A stretch of DNA of 7,381 bases from Acidobacteriaceae bacterium (GCA_003133425.1 PKXI01000258.1:26167-33547); one strand, 5' to 3'; shown: positions 1 through 6,649, counted from the stretch's first letter. Numbers and translations: made by a program. Notes: generated by a model not told the origin, from the sequence alone.

Positions 1-1586
1 CCCTCCATCTCTTTCGCATCGTCGGTGTCGAGCACTTCGTCCTCATCGTCGAAATCGTCGTCCTGCCGGGTCGCATAGAGGGCTTCGAGACGTTTGCGGG
101 CAGCGGCAATCTCGGCTTCACTCCTGGCTTCCAGAGCGCGCGCAATGGTGATGCGCTTGGACAGCCCCGACTTCTTCTCGATTGCGGTAACGCTGAGGAT
201 GCCGTCCATGTCGAGGCTCATGCGGCAGAGTACTTCGTTGAAATCGCGCATCGGAGTCAGACCTTTGACGGTGAAATCGCCCACCAGGATATTGCGCAGC
301 GCATCCTCGTCCTCACCTTCATAGACCCGAACATCCACTTCTTCCTGGTAGGGATGACTGGTGTAGAAGCGCTCGCTGCGAGTGACGGGCAAGGGGGTGT
401 TGCGCCGGACGATCGGCTTGTAGCAGTGCGGATACGAGACGCCGCCCCGCTCGCCAAGAAAGGACACTCCGAAGGAGTACGGGGTCACATCCACCAGCAC
501 CCGCTCGACCTCGTGACCGGCGAGGCGCGAGGCCATCACACCTGCCCCCAGGGCAACGCACAGGTCTGGATGTATCTCTTCCCGCGGCGTCAGGCCGGTA
601 CGTTCCTCGATCATCCTCGCCACCAGCGGAGTGCGCGTCGAACCACCGACCAAAAGTATCGCATCCAGCTCTGAAGGCCCTTTGCCGGCGTCGGCAAGCG
701 CCTTGGACATATGTTCCAGGGTCTGCTCGACCAAGGGGCGGATCATGTCCTCATACTGCTCACGCGTGATTTCCAGTTCCAGGTGCAGAGGTTTACCGTC
801 GACCGTGGCCAACGCTTCTTCGCGGACAGTCACTTCCGGATCGAAGCTCAAACGGCGCTTGGCTTCCTCGGCAGCCCACCAGATGCGGGCGCGGGCCACG
901 AGATGTCCGCTATGCAGATCGACACCGTGTTGCGAGTTAAATGCACTGAGCAGATGCTCGGCGAGCAGGTCGTTGAAGTCGTCGCCGCCCAGGCGATTGT
1001 TGCCATGGCTGGCAAGCACTTCGGTGATGTCGCCCTCCAGCGAGACGATGGAGACGTCAAAGGTGCCGCCGCCCAAGTCGTAGACCATGGCGGTATGACG
1101 GCTGCCTTCTCCATACGCCAGGCTCGCGGCCGTCGGCTCATTCAGGATGCGAACGGCCTCAAGGCCTGCCAAGGTTGCGGCCTCGCGCGTCGCCTGCCGT
1201 TGGGCGTCGGAAAAATAGGCGGGTACAGTGATGACCGCCTTGGCAACGGGCCGATCAAGTTGCTGGCTGGCCCAGGAGGCCAGCTCGCGCAGGATCAGCG
1301 CCGAGATCTCCGGTGGCGTAAACGGGCGGTCGCCTAGCGTAACGGTCTCGTTGCTGCCCATCTTGCGCTTGATGCTTCGCACCGTGCGCTCGGGATAGAG
1401 CATCAACTGGTTGCGCGCCGCCTCGCCTACCAGCAGTTCTCCAGATGGGGACAGGCCCACCACCGAGGGCAGCATCTTCTTGTTGCCCGAGCCCAGAATT
1501 ACGACTTTGCCATCGACAAATGCCGCAATCTCGGAGTTGGTTGTACCCAGATCGATGCCAACAATCAAATCCCCCAATTCGCTCAT
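1..1586 (-). CDS. Hsp70/DnaK-family chaperone ATPase (3' end outside window)
   Basis: An ATP-driven cytosolic protein-folding chaperone, fourth gene of the operon. 528 codons are visible, with no stop before the window edge. Seen in the translation: phosphate-1 motif DLGTTNS at residues 12-18, a lysine in SIKRKMG (K73), VPAYFSDAQRQATR at 121-134, EPTAASLAYG at 150-159, phosphate-2 motif DLGGGTFDVS at 170-179 and adenosine motif GGSTRTP at 314-320. The nucleotide-binding domain therefore looks catalytically intact. The interdomain linker is VERVLV before DVTP (about 360-369), and the beta substrate-binding domain runs to about 480. A short helix (about 485-508) then meets an acidic run, DDDFDDEDEVLDTDD, at 509-523, where DnaK normally begins its helical lid. 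The start ATG overlaps the stop of the upstream GrpE-like gene (ATGA), with AAAGGA 7 nt before it. The divergent linker and acidic insertion suggest a specialised paralogue rather than housekeeping DnaK. Family assignment is certain; the specific role is not. Confidence 0.96.
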   Translation of the reverse strand, partial: MSELGDLIVGIDLGTTNSEIAAFVDGKVVILGSGNKKMLPSVVGLSPSGELLVGEAARNQLMLYPERTVRSIKRKMGSNETVTLGDRPFTPPEISALILRELASWASQQLDRPVAKAVITVPAYFSDAQRQATREAATLAGLEAVRILNEPTAASLAYGEGSRHTAMVYDLGGGTFDVSIVSLEGDITEVLASHGNNRLGGDDFNDLLAEHLLSAFNSQHGVDLHSGHLVARARIWWAAEEAKRRLSFDPEVTVREEALATVDGKPLHLELEITREQYEDMIRPLVEQTLEHMSKALADAGKGPSELDAILLVGGSTRTPLVARMIEERTGLTPREEIHPDLCVALGAGVMASRLAGHEVERVLVDVTPYSFGVSFLGERGGVSYPHCYKPIVRRNTPLPVTRSERFYTSHPYQEEVDVRVYEGEDEDALRNILVGDFTVKGLTPMRDFNEVLCRMSLDMDGILSVTAIEKKSGLSKRITIARALEARSEAEIAAARKRLEALYATRQDDDFDDEDEVLDTDDAKEME

Positions 1587-2410
1587 TCGGGTTTCCTTTC
1601 CGGACTGCGCGCCACCTTCACCTGAGCGCTGCGGTAGATTTCTCCGTTCCACTCGTAACCATTGCGGTAGATCTCGACAACCGTCCCCTCGGGCGCGGAG
1701 TTGGTTTCTTCAATGTCGACAGCCGTCATGCGCTGCGGATCGAAGATTTGCCCCTGGCAAGCAATCCGGCTTACGCCGCAACCCACCAGCGCCTCGTCCA
1801 GAGTGTCGAGAGTGAGGTTGTAGCCGTGGGAGATCGCGGCGAGAATCTCCTGAGCGTTGCGCGCGTATTCGCCACCCACACCCAGCCAGCGAGCCAATCG
1901 CGGCAGCCGTCCCGGAGCCAGCTGCCCGCCGGCGTTGCGCGCGGTGTTTCCTCCCCGCTCCACCCGGTCGCGCAGATCGAGCAGAATGCTGATCGGAAGA
2001 TGAATCTCCTGCTTCCCAGCCCGGCGGGCTCCTTCCTGTTGGGCGCAAGGCGGCTCAGCCGGTTCCTCTTCCCCGCCGCCCCGAGGTCCTGCGGAATGCG
2101 CTTCGAGGCTCTGAACGAGGGTCTCATTCAACTGTTTGAAGGTCCGTCCCTGTAGCCTGACTTCCTGCGTAAGCATGGTCATCGCCGCCCACAAGGAATA
2201 AAGGTCACTGCCGCCGCTTCCGGGCAGCCCGCTTTCGAGTGGCGGAAGCGGATCGCCGTGCGCAAGCGCAGCCAGCAATTCGGCGGTCAGTCCCTGCGGC
2301 GGCGGCTCGTCGGCCATCGCACGGTCAAGCCACGCCTCGAATCCGCGCACAATCCGCTCGCGCTCTTGCGGAGATAGCCCTGCGGAGAAGTTATCGTCTT
2401 CCATTTCCAT
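1583..2410 (-). CDS. GrpE-like nucleotide exchange factor with N-terminal extension
   Basis: Predicted ADP-release factor for the Hsp70 encoded next door. It has 275 residues, against about 170-200 for typical GrpE. The C-terminal beta domain is clear at about residues 211-268: GVSRIACQGQIFDPQRMTAV, then a VDIEETNSAPEGTVVEIYRNG segment, then YEWNGEIYRSAQVKVAR. This matches the GrpE order of G-V-x-x-I, F-D-P-x-x-x-x-A-V, GTV-V-E, GY and N-G-R/E-x-x-R-x-A-x-V-x-V. Before it, residues 70-104 and 137-209 look helical and probably stand in for the GrpE dimerising helices. They are separated by a Gly/Glu/Pro/Ala-rich linker (about 107-132). Residues 1-68 form an extra N-terminal region with no family I recognise. 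The start is the ATG directly after the J-gene stop codon, with AAGGA 7 nt upstream; a second ATG two codons in is less well spaced. The gene overlaps the Hsp70 start by 4 nt, implying translational coupling. Confidence 0.88.
   Translation of the reverse strand: MEMEDDNFSAGLSPQERERIVRGFEAWLDRAMADEPPPQGLTAELLAALAHGDPLPPLESGLPGSGGSDLYSLWAAMTMLTQEVRLQGRTFKQLNETLVQSLEAHSAGPRGGGEEEPAEPPCAQQEGARRAGKQEIHLPISILLDLRDRVERGGNTARNAGGQLAPGRLPRLARWLGVGGEYARNAQEILAAISHGYNLTLDTLDEALVGCGVSRIACQGQIFDPQRMTAVDIEETNSAPEGTVVEIYRNGYEWNGEIYRSAQVKVARSPERKPE
1594..1599 (-). promoter_or_regulatory. Ribosome binding site for the Hsp70 gene
   Basis: AAAGGA, 7 nt before the ATG at 1586. It lies inside the end of the GrpE-like gene and supports both the ATG choice and re-initiation at the ATGA overlap. 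Confidence 0.65.
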
Positions 2411-2719
2411 CTATCTTTCCTTAAGTACTGCCAGCCATGGACCGGGGCCGGCGAACTGTCTATCATTGTCCATGCCATCCAGCAGGGATTCCAGGCGCGC
2501 CTCCGGATTCACTGAAAACAGCGTGTGCTGCGCGCGCCTGCGGCGGTCGCGCAGAAGCGCGTAGGCGTCGCGAACCTGCTCGAACTCGGCCGGTGCCCTG
2601 TCCGGGGGAAACTGCTTGAGCTTGGCCAGATAGGCGGCGCGAATCTGCTCGTCCTCGGCGCCGGGGCCAAGGCCCAGCACAGCATAGGGATCGGGAATTG
2701 GCAATGCATTCACATACAT
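2411..2719 (-). CDS. Short J-domain protein with PPD in place of HPD
   Basis: A 102-residue protein consisting of little more than a J domain. Residues about 10-68 follow the J-domain plan: helix I DPYAVLGLGPGA, helix II EQIRAAYLAKLKQF, the loop, and helix III EFEQVRDAYALLRDRRRRAQ. The loop reads FPPDRAPAEF, so the catalytic HPD tripeptide is PPD at residues 38-40. In known J proteins the histidine of HPD is needed to stimulate Hsp70 ATP hydrolysis, so this member is either a J-like regulator or works through different contacts. There is no Gly/Phe region, zinc-finger domain or client-binding C-terminal domain. A tail of about 30 residues (PEARLESLLDGMDNDRQF and on) follows. The gene starts 9 nt after the large helical-repeat gene, with a weak GGGTGA-type ribosome site overlapping that gene's stop, and its own stop TAG abuts the next ATG. 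Likely partner: the Hsp70 at 1-1586. Confidence 0.88.
   Translation of the reverse strand: MYVNALPIPDPYAVLGLGPGAEDEQIRAAYLAKLKQFPPDRAPAEFEQVRDAYALLRDRRRRAQHTLFSVNPEARLESLLDGMDNDRQFAGPGPWLAVLKER
2418..2422 (-). promoter_or_regulatory. Ribosome binding site for the GrpE-like gene
   Basis: AAGGA, 7 nt before the ATG at 2410 and inside the last codons of the J-protein gene. It favours the first ATG over the in-frame ATG two codons later. Confidence 0.65.
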
Positions 2720-2728
2720 CGTTTCACC

Positions 2729-5536
2729 CTAAAACAAACTGCCCTGTTCCGGTGGCGGAACCCTGGAAGGTTTCTTCGGCCTCACAGACGGTTTCGGCGG
2801 GAGCATCGCTTTGCCCATAATCTTCTCCACGGCGATGAAGAGATCCTCGCCGTCGTCCATTGCTTTCTTCAACTGTTGCACCACGACTTGCGCTTGTTCT
2901 GGAGGCATGGAGGTCAGAACCTCCCCCATGATCTTCGCTAATCCCTTCGAAGGAGAGGGAGCGGATCGGTCGAACTTGTCCTCGAACCCGTCCTCGTCCT
3001 CATCGAAATCACCTTCGCCGTGAAAATCATCTTCGTCGTCGGAGAATTCCTCCTCCTCCACCTTTTCACCGCGTCTTGCCCGGCACTTGGGGCAGTCGCA
3101 GGCAGCATACCCAAGCTCCTCAGCATACTTCGGATCCGGTCCGAGGTCGTAGCCGGGGAACTTCTTCAGCGCCTGCTCTTCCTCCAGAATCTTACCCAAC
3201 AACTCCGGCGAGACGGCGCGGCTGGCAATCCCTGGGTCGGCTCTCATCTCTGAATCCACCCACCTGCGCCCCTCCTCTTGCTTCCCGTTCAAACGATCCA
3301 GGATTCTTCCCGCCAGTTCGGTGTTGCGCTCCCGCCTGGCCAACTCCAGCGAGGCCGTCAAACAGCCCTCCCGCCGGAAAGAAGCCAGCGGTGGCAGCGA
3401 GCGGGCACGCAGGAACAGAAACTCTGCACTTGCCCCGCCGTTGGCCAGTCCCGCTGTTGACACGGCATACGCCAGCTCCGCTGAGTAGCTGTCCAGGGCA
3501 GCCTCGCCAAGAAGCAGCAATTGGTCGGCATCCGCCGGGCAGTCGGGCAGTCTCAGGGCAGCAATCAGGGGATCGTTCCACTCTTGCGGCAGCACGATAT
3601 AAAGTCCGGCCCACTCGCCCAGCGCGCGGGCTCGGGCCACACCGGTTAGCAATTCGACGGCAGAAAGCTTTGCCCCCGTCAAAGCCTTCAACGAGGAAGC
3701 AGTGAAAACCTCGGCTTTCTCTGCCACAGTTGCCTTCAGCAGATGCGCGGCCACGCATCCCAGCGACTTCTCCAGTTGTGCATCCTGCCCGTCCTGAACA
3801 GCCTTATCCCTGTCCGCCAGGGCCGAACACCAGCGCAGCGCCGCGGCCAATGCGGCAATCTCCCCTGGCCGCACCTCGAGCACCGATTCAATCTGCTCGA
3901 TATCCTTCTGAGCCAGGTGAGCCTTGCGCTGTTGCAGGTGCCGTATGGCCGCTGAAAGCAACAGCCGCAGCTTTGCCCGCCGCACCTCGGGGTTCAGACG
4001 GTCCAGCTCTTCCGCCTCCTCCAGGTACTTCAACGACTTCTTGAATGCGTTACGCTTCTCGGCCGATTCCATCAGATAAAGCAGCGGTTGAATATCCGCT
4101 GCCCGCACCTCTCGCCAGCGCTCTGCGACATCGTCGGCCAACTGCCAGGCACTCTGCTTCCGAGCCCAGTTCAGCCAAGCCTGGAATGCTTCCGGATGGG
4201 GGTCGGCCTTGCAGGCGCGTTCGTACAGCGTCCCCGGCGAGGGCAGCCACTCCTCCTTCTTGTCCCATTTACCCGGCCGCCGGTATTGCGAAAGCTCCTC
4301 GCGCAGCTTTTTGGCGACCTCGGCCGGTGCGTTCCCAACTAATTCCGCCATACGCAGCGAGAGAACGCCATCCTCCAGGCCACAAGGCGCAAACCAGTTT
4401 TCCTTGATAGCCGCGAGGCGAAAGTCCGTCCAGACCGCTGCCGCTTCCGCGAAGTCCTCATCGTTGTGCTGGTCCTCCAGCCCCCTTGCCAGAAGGCGGA
4501 AGTAATATGCGTCAAACCTTGGAGCCCCGCCCAAGGCAGCATTCAAAGCCGACAGTGGGATGTTCAGTGCTCCACAGCGGATCGCAATGTGCTGGCGTAG
4601 GCGTTCCCGCAGCCCCGCAGCGCAGTGTGCGCTGGCCGCCATCGCTTTCCGCGCCGCATCCAGGATTCGCTTCTGCTTCTTTCCATGCAGTGCATCCTCG
4701 AGTTCCGACATGGCAGCGCGCAAATCCGCGTCATGATCCCCTGCCACGGCGATGAGCTTCTCTTCGGCCAGACTGAACTTGGAATCGGCGCCGGACGCAA
4801 GCTTCGCTTTCAGCATCGCGGCGAGTGCGGGAAGCAGGCGCGCTGGAACAGAATCCATTGGAATCGCCTGGAGCCATTTGCCGCAGTCTTCGTCCTCGCG
4901 CCGGTGGTAGCAGGCAATCGCGCGGATCAGTGCCTTCCACGGGGCTAGCGGGCTGCGCCGCGACACCTCCGGCAGCGCCAGATCCGCGTCCTCTACCGGC
5001 CCCCTGGTTACCGCCTGGAACGCGGCCGCCAGCGCCGATGCAGCCGCGCGCAGGGAATGCTCCGCAGGCAGGCTCGAAACCGCCCCCAGAGCGTGAAGAT
5101 CGACGATCCGCTGCCGGACGAAGGTCTCAATGCGCTCACGCTCTTCGGCTGGGAGCTCGTGATTGGCGAGCGGCGCGACAACCTCTTCCAGCTTGCCATC
5201 CTGTGCGCATATCTCCCGGCCGAGTTCCGTCATTCGCGGCAGTGCCGAGGGGAACCGCTCCCGTACGATCCCCAGCAGAGTCTTGGCCTCCACCGTCATT
5301 CCCAGCCGGAGCAGATCGTCGATGCGAGCCTTGTAGGCATCGATCAGCAGGGCTTCGGACTCGGCCGTTGCACAGCGCTTGTAGAGATCCTTGGCAAGCT
5401 GCAGAGCGGATTTGGAGTGCCGGCCGGCGATCTGTTCTCGCACCCGCTCCATCTCTTCCGGCAACAGGCGTGCCTCCCCCACAGTGGGAGCGGTGCCTGA
5501 CGCCGGACCATTTTTCCTGTTTTGTTTTCGCAACAT
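2729..5536 (-). CDS. Large helical-repeat (TPR-like) protein of unknown function, first gene of chaperone operon
   Basis: I do not recognise the 935-residue family. The sequence is almost wholly predicted alpha-helix. Helix-turn-helix pairs of TPR-like spacing appear at about 40-97 (SALQLAKDLYKRC, then IDAYKARIDDLLRLGM and VEAKTLLGIVRERFP) and again at about 450-570 (WLNWARKQSAWQLADDVAER, SLKYLEEAEELDRLNPEVRR). Near the C terminus come CDCPKCRARR (813-822), a run of about 30 mostly Asp/Glu residues (827-856), an amphipathic helical segment (about 864-912) and a Pro/Lys-rich end finishing PPPEQGSLF. There is no signal peptide or membrane segment, so it is probably cytosolic. The single CxCxxC cluster could bind metal only with ligands from elsewhere or by dimerising. 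Its position ahead of a J protein, exchange factor and Hsp70 suggests a scaffold, client-recognition platform or dedicated client; this is inference. The chosen ATG lacks a clear Shine-Dalgarno sequence, so the start is less certain than the frame. Confidence 0.87.
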   Translation of the reverse strand: MLRKQNRKNGPASGTAPTVGEARLLPEEMERVREQIAGRHSKSALQLAKDLYKRCATAESEALLIDAYKARIDDLLRLGMTVEAKTLLGIVRERFPSALPRMTELGREICAQDGKLEEVVAPLANHELPAEERERIETFVRQRIVDLHALGAVSSLPAEHSLRAAASALAAAFQAVTRGPVEDADLALPEVSRRSPLAPWKALIRAIACYHRREDEDCGKWLQAIPMDSVPARLLPALAAMLKAKLASGADSKFSLAEEKLIAVAGDHDADLRAAMSELEDALHGKKQKRILDAARKAMAASAHCAAGLRERLRQHIAIRCGALNIPLSALNAALGGAPRFDAYYFRLLARGLEDQHNDEDFAEAAAVWTDFRLAAIKENWFAPCGLEDGVLSLRMAELVGNAPAEVAKKLREELSQYRRPGKWDKKEEWLPSPGTLYERACKADPHPEAFQAWLNWARKQSAWQLADDVAERWREVRAADIQPLLYLMESAEKRNAFKKSLKYLEEAEELDRLNPEVRRAKLRLLLSAAIRHLQQRKAHLAQKDIEQIESVLEVRPGEIAALAAALRWCSALADRDKAVQDGQDAQLEKSLGCVAAHLLKATVAEKAEVFTASSLKALTGAKLSAVELLTGVARARALGEWAGLYIVLPQEWNDPLIAALRLPDCPADADQLLLLGEAALDSYSAELAYAVSTAGLANGGASAEFLFLRARSLPPLASFRREGCLTASLELARRERNTELAGRILDRLNGKQEEGRRWVDSEMRADPGIASRAVSPELLGKILEEEQALKKFPGYDLGPDPKYAEELGYAACDCPKCRARRGEKVEEEEFSDDEDDFHGEGDFDEDEDGFEDKFDRSAPSPSKGLAKIMGEVLTSMPPEQAQVVVQQLKKAMDDGEDLFIAVEKIMGKAMLPPKPSVRPKKPSRVPPPEQGSLF

Positions 5537-5824
5537 GGGATAAGAGGATCAAAGACAGTCTAAACGCCAAATCCTGCTCTCTTCTGGAAAAAGCATGCAC
5601 AGCACGGGCGCAAGAATCCTTCCAGAGAGTGAAAAACCAGCACGAGATCCTCGCATCCAAGAGGAGACCGCATCTGCTATCTATGATCGGCGGCTCAGAC
5701 AGCGAGCCACGCCAATGCTCAATTGAAAGAAAACGGCCGTCTTCTGAACTGACCTGCGGGAAGGAGCAGCAGAGGCACATCGCAGTTGACTTTGGATCGT
5801 AACCGAAATACGCCGGAGGGTCCA

Positions 5825-5850
5825 GGATTAAGGTCGTGCCTGGTTAATCC
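5825..5850. repeat. Inverted repeat GGATTAA / TTAATCC
   Basis: Perfect 7-bp arms at 5825-5831 and 5844-5850 are separated by 12 nt. A second pair, CCAGG (5822-5826) and CCTGG (5839-5843), overlaps it. There is no U-tract on either side, so it does not look like an intrinsic terminator. An operator or attachment-region element is possible. Confidence 0.4.
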
Positions 5851-5873
5851 GTCTGAGGCCAATAGGTCATCGA

Positions 5874-5885
5874 CCCAATATTGGG
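5874..5885. repeat. 12-bp perfect palindrome CCCAATATTGGG
   Basis: A self-complementary 12-mer about 205 bp beyond the integrase stop codon. It overlaps the first unit of the tandem repeat at 5881-5904. It could be a dimeric regulator operator or part of a recombination site; the sequence alone does not decide. Confidence 0.6.
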
Positions 5886-5904
5886 GGCAACTTCGGGGGC
5901 AACT
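5881..5904. repeat. Two-unit tandem repeat, 12-nt period
   Basis: TTGGGGGCAACT is followed directly by TCGGGGGCAACT (11 of 12 identical). The shared core GGGGGCAACT lies at 5883-5892 and 5895-5904. Short directly repeated sites close to an integrase gene can be arm-type binding sites for the recombinase, but this is inference. Confidence 0.6.
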
Positions 5905-6089
5905 CGTACCGAATATCTTCGAGCGATTTTGGGAAGTTCTGCGCATTTTGCCCAATTTTCGCGAATTCAGCGCTCGCATTATGGGTCTTGGACGAGTAGG
6001 CAGTAGCGTCTCTGGCCACCACTTTCTAAAACACTTAGCAGTAGTCAAAAACGTCTCGTTTCAGTCTCACGTACCAAACACGTACATCG

Positions 6090-6310
6090 TTAGCCGGTGT
6101 GCGCTTGGACGCCATCTTCTTTCTCCAGCAGCTTCCAGATTTCCCGCGCCGTGTTGCCGGTTCTGGCGATGTGTTCCCGCCCCAGCTTGGCATAGCGTTC
6201 GGTCATCTTGATATTCGAGTGGCCAAGGATCTTCGCCAGCTCGTAAAGATCGCCGCCGTTCATCATGTACCAGGATGCAAAGGTGTGGCGCAGATCGTGG
6301 AAACGAAAAT
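6090..6310 (-). CDS. Tyrosine recombinase (phage-type integrase), 3' exon
   Basis: C-terminal half of the catalytic domain of a site-specific tyrosine recombinase, which cuts and rejoins DNA through a covalent 3'-phosphotyrosine. The exon begins with the last two bases of a split codon (G|AT, Asp). It continues FRFHDLRHTFASWYM, with the H-x-x-R box, then LGHSNIKMTERYAKL with the conserved His and the nucleophilic Tyr. It ends TAA at 6090-6092. In the spliced numbering of the visible part, the residues are H139, R142, H165 and Y174. The frame stays open upstream into the intron as far as an ATG at 6695. An automated call would therefore give a spurious 201-residue protein; the integrase-like part starts only at 6310. 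The tail HIARTGNTAREIWKLLE resembles integrases I associate with Acidobacteriota (from memory, unverified). Confidence 0.92.
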
Positions 6311-6347
6311 GTCGCGGTAGGGACGACCATCGCTGATCGCCCCCCGC
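6311..6347 (-). ncRNA. Group II intron domain VI with bulged branch-point A
   Basis: The stem GCGG plus GGGGCGATC (6347-6335) pairs with GGTCGTCCC (6328-6320) and CCGC (6317-6314), around a 6-nt loop. The only interruption is a UA bulge at 6319-6318. The A at 6318 is the eighth base from the intron's 3' end, where the lariat branch point is expected. Confidence 0.82.
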
Positions 6348-6348
6348 A

Positions 6349-6382
6349 CAGATCCGTGCGAGCGCGTCTACGCACACGGCTC
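6349..6382 (-). ncRNA. Group II intron domain V
   Basis: The 34-nt catalytic hairpin begins GAGCCGTGTGCG and ends CACGGATCTG. The lower stem pairs GAGCCGUG with CACGGAUC apart from one G-A mismatch. A 2-nt bulge (UC) on the 3' strand, an upper stem GCG/CGC and a small loop follow, in the standard domain V layout. The catalytic AGC triad is at positions 2-4 of the hairpin. The G-A mismatch falls at the G of the triad, where G-U is common. Confidence 0.82.
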
Positions 6383-6416
6383 TTCTGAAGGATGGATGGC
6401 GTGAGAGCGAACCCAG

Positions 6417-6569
6417 ATTGCGGGCGACTTCACGCACACCGCCAAACGCTGGAGCATGCATCTCCCTGCTCAGAGTCAGGAGCATGTGCGCCTGAACGAT
6501 GTTCTCCTCCAGCTGCGCCCTTCCCTCCCCAACCTCCGCGGAAGGTTTCCCTTCGTTGTTCGGCTGGTT
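6417..6569 (-). pseudogene. Remnant of the intron reverse transcriptase ORF region
   Basis: The open frame reads NQPNNEGKPSAEVGEGRAQL, then EENIVQAH, LTLSREMHAPAFGG and VREVARN. I recognise this as the conserved stretch at and just before the start of group II intron reverse transcriptases, where a motif like SRE-x(6)-GL-x-x-VR-x-xAR leads into the RT domain. Here it runs within a few codons into the domain V-proximal sequence (SRHPSFRRAVCVDALARICA), so RT, maturase and any endonuclease domain have been deleted. The deletion point is probably between 6395 and 6419. Recognition is by pattern memory, not alignment. Confidence 0.55.
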
Positions 6570-6631
6570 CACAGGTACTATGGCGCAGTCCGACTTCTCC
6601 AGCACGTGCATGTCCGCATTACGGTTTATGG

Positions 6632-6649
6632 CCTTCTCGGACCGGCCTT
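6632..6649 (-). other. Candidate EBS1 exon-recognition loop of the intron
   Basis: A small hairpin, GGCC - GGUCCGAGAA - GGCC, presents UCCGAG (6641-6636) in its loop. These six bases can pair throughout, with two G-U wobbles, with the last six bases of the 5' exon, UUCGGG (IBS1). This is the expected location and form of EBS1 in domain I. The assignment rests on complementarity plus loop context only. Confidence 0.5.

Larger units (their letters stand above)
5537..6089. other. Intergenic region between integrase and chaperone operon
   Basis: 553 bases with no reading frame resembling a known protein. The operon promoter should lie in the lower-numbered part, reading leftward, but I see no convincing -35/-10 pair, no CIRCE-type heat-shock operator (TTAGCACTC-N9-GAGTGCTAA) and no clear terminator for the integrase gene. 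The region contains the palindrome, tandem repeat and inverted repeat listed separately. It also has a weak 5-bp inverted repeat (GGCTC at 5692-5696, GAGCC at 5704-5708) and a 7-nt direct repeat CACGTAC (6068-6074 and 6079-6085) next to the integrase stop. These last two are short enough to be chance. Confidence 0.6.

Noticed and set aside
1445..2155. Plus-strand open frame (236 codons) across the Hsp70/GrpE-like junction
   Set aside because: It spans the antisense of two genes with clear family motifs, and its own translation shows none.
3065..3100. DnaJ-type zinc finger in the large protein (CDCPKC)
   Set aside because: A DnaJ zinc-binding domain needs four CxxCxGxG repeats; only one CxCxxC cluster is present.
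5537..5700. Heat-shock (CIRCE or sigma-32 type) control of the chaperone operon
   Set aside because: No CIRCE inverted repeat and no convincing -35/-10 pair found upstream of 5536 on the minus strand.
4825..5802. Long plus-strand open frame (325 codons) opposite the large helical-repeat gene
   Set aside because: Low-complexity Arg/Pro/Ala-rich translation typical of the antisense of a GC-rich gene. The minus-strand frame is far longer and operon-linked.
5785..5815. Plus-strand promoter (TTGACT with a downstream TACGCC)
   Set aside because: The -10 match is poor and no plausible plus-strand gene follows.
5816..5860. Possible tRNA 3'-half remnant (sequence around GGTCGTGCCTGGTTAATCC)
   Set aside because: It superficially recalls a tRNA T-arm, but the 5-bp T-stem does not pair, TTCGA is absent and no anticodon or acceptor arm can be formed.
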